Below, in pieces: positions 61,264 to 64,000 of a stretch of 64,000 bases of DNA. Below the pieces are notes generated by a model. The model searched no databases. It saw only the letters and a list, made by a program, of their open reading frames with translations, and was not told where the DNA came from. Position 1 is the first letter of the stretch. Each line of letters opens with the position of its first letter. Source of the DNA: Bryobacterales bacterium (GTDB taxonomy: Bacteria; Acidobacteriota; Terriglobia; Bryobacterales; Bryobacteraceae); contig PLRS01000162.1 of NCBI GenBank assembly GCA_003164035.1, positions 1-64,000 on the forward strand. The letters are read 5' to 3'. A program made the translations under genes and the position numbers.

Positions 61264-62094
61264 ATGCTTGGCGGCCTGAAGATGCTCCCCGACGACGAGA
61301 TGCGGAAATGGCTGCTGGTGAGGCGGGAACTCGGTATCGACAGCGTTGGCGCCGCCATGGCGGGGCACGGACTGGTACACGATCGGTGGAATGGGCGTGA
61401 AGGCGACTTTGAATTCCCGATGAGGACACAGCGGCTCGCCAGGGAACTGGGTATCGGCGTGCATCAGTGGCTTTTTGTGACAAAATCCACGCTACCCATC
61501 CTCGATGAGACAGTGGAAATACTGGATTCCTTTGTCGGCCCGGCCACGGAGCGGAACGCCAGGCTCTTCCTGGCAGCCGGATACGGTGCGCACCACGAAG
61601 ACGAACGCATTACCGAGCGCGATCTGGACCAGTTGCCAACGTGGGTAGTGGACAGCTTCAATGCAAACAGATCCGCGAGCCTCCGCCCGGAACGGGAATG
61701 GATCGAACTGTTTCGCAAGGATACAACGCCGCTGGAAGAAGACGTTCTGCTGCAGTTGTACGTGGACGACGACAATATCGACCGGATTGAAGCGACCTCC
61801 TGCGAGGAGACTTTTGCGGATCTGGAACGGCGCACTCGCGCGGTCTTCGCCAGTATGCCCAGCCGTGAGGAGCTGCGTGAAGCGTGCGGAGATCCCGATG
61901 GAACCAAAATCTACGAATTCCCCATGGACATCGAACGTGCCTGGTTGGATCGATACCTTGATAGGCAACCGCTCCATCTCGACTGGAGCCTGACGCGGGA
62001 TCTTGTGGGGAGGTCCCGTTCCAAGAATCCGCCGCCACTGGTGCGGCTGGGAAGCGCGAACCGGCTTCGCAATGGAAACTCTGAAGTAGTATAA
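61264..62094 (+). CDS. Radical-SAM-like protein lacking the cluster-binding region
   Basis: 276 residues. The stretch GHGLVHDRWNGREGDFEFPMRTQRLARELGIGVHQWLFVTKSTLPILDETVEIL (about 35-87) is laid out like the middle of a radical SAM barrel (gxxxxHDxxxGRxGxF, then a helix and a gixvxxxxxxTK-xNL strand). The CxxxCxxC motif that binds the 4Fe-4S cluster should lie upstream, and neither this frame nor the 95 bp before it supplies it. The C-terminal half is not recognised. I read it as an N-terminally truncated enzyme; an unrelated intact protein is possible. Confidence 0.5.
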   Translation: MLGGLKMLPDDEMRKWLLVRRELGIDSVGAAMAGHGLVHDRWNGREGDFEFPMRTQRLARELGIGVHQWLFVTKSTLPILDETVEILDSFVGPATERNARLFLAAGYGAHHEDERITERDLDQLPTWVVDSFNANRSASLRPEREWIELFRKDTTPLEEDVLLQLYVDDDNIDRIEATSCEETFADLERRTRAVFASMPSREELREACGDPDGTKIYEFPMDIERAWLDRYLDRQPLHLDWSLTRDLVGRSRSKNPPPLVRLGSANRLRNGNSEVV

Positions 62095-62104
62095 ATGAGG
62101 CGCA

Positions 62105-62836
62105 GTGGCTCACACAGAAACGATAATAGAGAGACCTCAAGTAGAGGCGCGAGAACACCGTCGAAGCGGCCGGGCCAACATCCTCATCCTGGGCTTGTTC
62201 GCAGTCCTCGCCGCGCTCATGATCGGTTCGCTCACCCTCGGCCGTTATCCCGTCCCGGTGGGCCAGATTATCCACATCTTGCTCACTACGTCACCGCTGC
62301 ACGCGACTCGGTCGTACGCAGACCAACCCTGGGTGGTGGTGGAAATCATCCGTCTGCCGAGCATTCTGGTAGTGACCCTGGCGGGCATGGGACTGGCGCT
62401 CTCCGGCGCGGCGATGCAGGGCGTATTCCGTAATCCGCTGGTGGGGCCGGAGGTCGCGGGCGTTTCTTCCGGGGCGGCCTGCGGCGGAGTCCTGGCGATT
62501 ATGCTCTCGCTGCCCATGCTAGGAGTGGTCGCGCTGGCCTTTGGATTTGGTCTGCTGGCCCTGACCGCGGCACTCGGCTTGGCCAAGCTTTCCGGCACGG
62601 GCAGCATGCTCGCGCTGGTGCTCTCCGGCGTAATCGTCGGCTCTCTCTTCTCGGCGGCGGTCGGGCTGATGGAAACGCTCGCGGATCCATCGTCGAAGTT
62701 GCCTACCATCCTGTTTTGGCTGCTGGGCAGCTTTGCCGGCGCCACTTATGAAAAAGTGGCGATCATTTCGGGCGTGACTCTGGTTGCCGGGACGCTCCTG
62801 TTTTTGGAAGACACAGGGCAGGGGGTGGAAGCGTGA
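62105..62836 (+). CDS. FecCD-type ABC permease, C-terminally truncated
   Basis: 243 residues against the usual 320-350. The first six or seven helices are normal: IRLPSILVVTLAGMGLALSGAAMQGVFRNPLVGPEVAGVSSGAACGG is the family signature (about residues 80-125). After TYEKVAIISGVTLVAGTLLF the last third is missing and an unrelated short tail (EDTGQGVEA) leads to the stop. Intact members import iron-siderophores, haem or cobalamin with a periplasmic binding protein. The stop overlaps the GTG of the ATPase gene. Transport is unlikely with this deletion. Confidence 0.85.
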   Translation: MAHTETIIERPQVEAREHRRSGRANILILGLFAVLAALMIGSLTLGRYPVPVGQIIHILLTTSPLHATRSYADQPWVVVEIIRLPSILVVTLAGMGLALSGAAMQGVFRNPLVGPEVAGVSSGAACGGVLAIMLSLPMLGVVALAFGFGLLALTAALGLAKLSGTGSMLALVLSGVIVGSLFSAAVGLMETLADPSSKLPTILFWLLGSFAGATYEKVAIISGVTLVAGTLLFLEDTGQGVEA

Positions 62837-63618
62837 GTGATGCGGCGATTCGTTTCGACGCGCTCGGGCATGCCTATCGCCCCGCCCATTGGCTATTCCG
62901 AAATTACAGCGCTGTGGTAAAGCGGGGGAGCGTTTTCGCGCTGCTTAGCCCGAATGGATGTGGTAAGACCACGCTGCTGAGGATTCTGCTGGGAGCGCTC
63001 AAGCCGGCCGAGGGGTCCTTCTCCATCCACGGCAAGACGGCTTTCGTCCCTCAGCTTTTTCAAGTCAGCTTCGACTACACGGTCCTGGACATGGTGCTGA
63101 TGGGACGCGCCAAACACGTCGGTCTGTTTTCCCAGCCATCGACCAGGGACGAGGACGCTGCCCTGGCCGTACTCGACCGCTTCGGAATTTCGGACTTCGC
63201 GGCACGGCCATTCCACGAGTTATCCGGCGGCGAGCGGCAGTTGGTGATTCTTGCCCGTGCGGTGGTTTCCGACGCCGTTACCCTGATCCTTGACGAACCA
63301 ACTTCCGCACTGGATCTTAAGAATCAGATGCTGATTCTCGACTGGATCGGCCGGCTGTCTCACCAGGATGGATTGACCGTAGTCTTCACCACGCATCACC
63401 CGCACCACGCCTTGGCCGTGGCGGACAACGCGTTATTAATGCTTGGCGGCAGCGAGGTTACTTGCGGTCCGGTCGACGAAGTATTGAACGAGCCCAATCT
63501 CCATCGCTTGTATGGCGTGGACATCAAGCGTCTCTCCTTCGAATACAAGCGGCGGACGATCGAGACACTGGTGCCGGTGTATGCGAAGACCCATTCGCCG
63601 CGCGGGAGTGCGCCATAA
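62833..63618 (+). CDS. FepC/BtuD-type ABC transporter ATPase
   Basis: 261 residues. Walker A is LLSPNGCGKTTLL (about residues 37-49) with Ser in place of the usual first Gly. The Q-loop is VPQLF, the signature HELSGGERQLVILARA, Walker B VTLILDEPTSALD and the H-loop VVFTTHHPHHA. It is a siderophore/cobalamin-type energy-coupling subunit and overlaps the truncated FecCD permease gene by four bases (GTGA). No binding protein is in the window. Confidence 0.9.
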   Translation: MSDAAIRFDALGHAYRPAHWLFRNYSAVVKRGSVFALLSPNGCGKTTLLRILLGALKPAEGSFSIHGKTAFVPQLFQVSFDYTVLDMVLMGRAKHVGLFSQPSTRDEDAALAVLDRFGISDFAARPFHELSGGERQLVILARAVVSDAVTLILDEPTSALDLKNQMLILDWIGRLSHQDGLTVVFTTHHPHHALAVADNALLMLGGSEVTCGPVDEVLNEPNLHRLYGVDIKRLSFEYKRRTIETLVPVYAKTHSPRGSAP

Positions 63619-63781
63619 GCCAGGCGTTCCTAGTACCGTGGCGCGCGCGCTCCCCATACGAGCTGCGGGGCGGGCAATTCTGCCCACAGCCGGCCGGGCT
63701 CACGCCAACGCGGTGCCCTGGAACGCCGCGGCCCTTCTCACTGCATTCGCTGGTATGATCAAAGTCAAAGAGCCAAACTCC

Positions 63782-64000
63782 ATGCGCTATACTGTCGTCC
63801 TCGAACGGGAAAATGACGGGGGATACGTCGCCATCGTGCCCGCACTGCCCGGCTGCGTATCCCAAGGCGACACTCATGATGAGGTCTTGAGGAACATCCG
63901 CGAAGCCGCGGATCTATACATCGAGGACTGTATCGCCGCTGGCGACCCGGTCCCGTCCGAAGCTGGCAGAGAATACTTCGAGATCAAGACCGGCACGCGG
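63782..64000 (+). CDS. hicB: HicB-family antitoxin, 3' end at or beyond the window edge
   Basis: RYTVVLERENDGGYVAIVPALPGCVSQGDTHDEVL then REAADLYIEDCIAAGDPVPSE is the HicB partial RNase-H fold that binds and neutralises the HicA mRNA interferase. The frame is open for 73 codons to the window end, close to the usual full length. A hicA gene is not upstream within 160 bp, so it would have to follow outside the window. ATG 63782 gives the standard N-terminus; ATG 63755 in the same frame is the alternative. Confidence 0.85.
   Translation, partial: MRYTVVLERENDGGYVAIVPALPGCVSQGDTHDEVLRNIREAADLYIEDCIAAGDPVPSEAGREYFEIKTGTR

Overview
The window looks like chromosome of an Acidobacteriota bacterium of the Solibacter/Bryobacter type. 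This is inferred from gene content, with no database search. The indicators are two ADOP-type MacB/FtsX permeases (one behind a PadR regulator), two TIGR03437-type C-terminal domains, a TIGR02999-like ECF sigma factor beside a Ser/Thr kinase with TPRs, a PEP-CTERM protein, an Oar-like TonB-dependent receptor, and many secreted glycoside hydrolases in high-GC DNA with weak Shine-Dalgarno sites.

Layout. 1-5 kb is a scarred mobile zone: a broken insertion element (DDE transposase with a -1 frameshift, preceded by an internally deleted DUF4338/DruA-like gene), a dead REP-associated tyrosine transposase with REP-like double hairpins on both sides, an Uma2-like nuclease lacking one predicted catalytic Asp, an unknown protein and a TIGR03437 remnant. 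5-20 kb holds an ADOP permease, an MFS exporter, a PEP-CTERM protein, a CPBP protease, a GH97 glucosidase/galactosidase, a membrane metallophosphoesterase, the gatB-bcp operon with a clear intrinsic terminator, a two-module glycosidase (MGH1-like barrel plus beta-propeller) and a 2H phosphoesterase. 20.7-25.2 kb is an ECF sigma / RskA-like anti-sigma / DUF4331 / TPR module. 25.4-32.5 kb has an Oar-like receptor behind a near-consensus promoter, then a PadR regulator on a nearly leaderless transcript and an ADOP permease broken by a 5-bp duplication. tRNA-Ser(CGA) follows. 32.8-37 kb carries a Tat-exported DUF1684 protein, a Ser/Thr kinase and its ECF sigma factor. 37-44.6 kb has a TIGR03437 protein, an S41 protease, a DUF4760-like gene broken at a C7 tract and a pta / HDAC-like / membrane-fusion-protein operon. 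46.1-51.5 kb is the most system-like locus: DUF2760, two non-canonical Hsp70 proteins and a small membrane protein, with a long perfect inverted repeat between the Hsp70 genes. 44.6-46 kb and 51.6-60.9 kb together resemble a plant polysaccharide (probably pectin) utilisation region: GH28, a mutarotase-fold protein, a giant tandem pectate-lyase-fold/propeller protein, a GH2 enzyme with discoidin-like domains and a FucP-type sugar symporter. 60.9-63.6 kb is a decaying locus with a radical-SAM-like fragment and a siderophore-type ABC transporter whose permease lacks its C-terminal third. A HicB antitoxin runs off the right edge.

The other main theme is dispersed palindromes. Four families recur between genes; one supplies a stop codon to a coding gene and one brackets a single gene as an inverted pair. 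Long antisense reading frames opposite the real genes were treated as high-GC shadows and left out.
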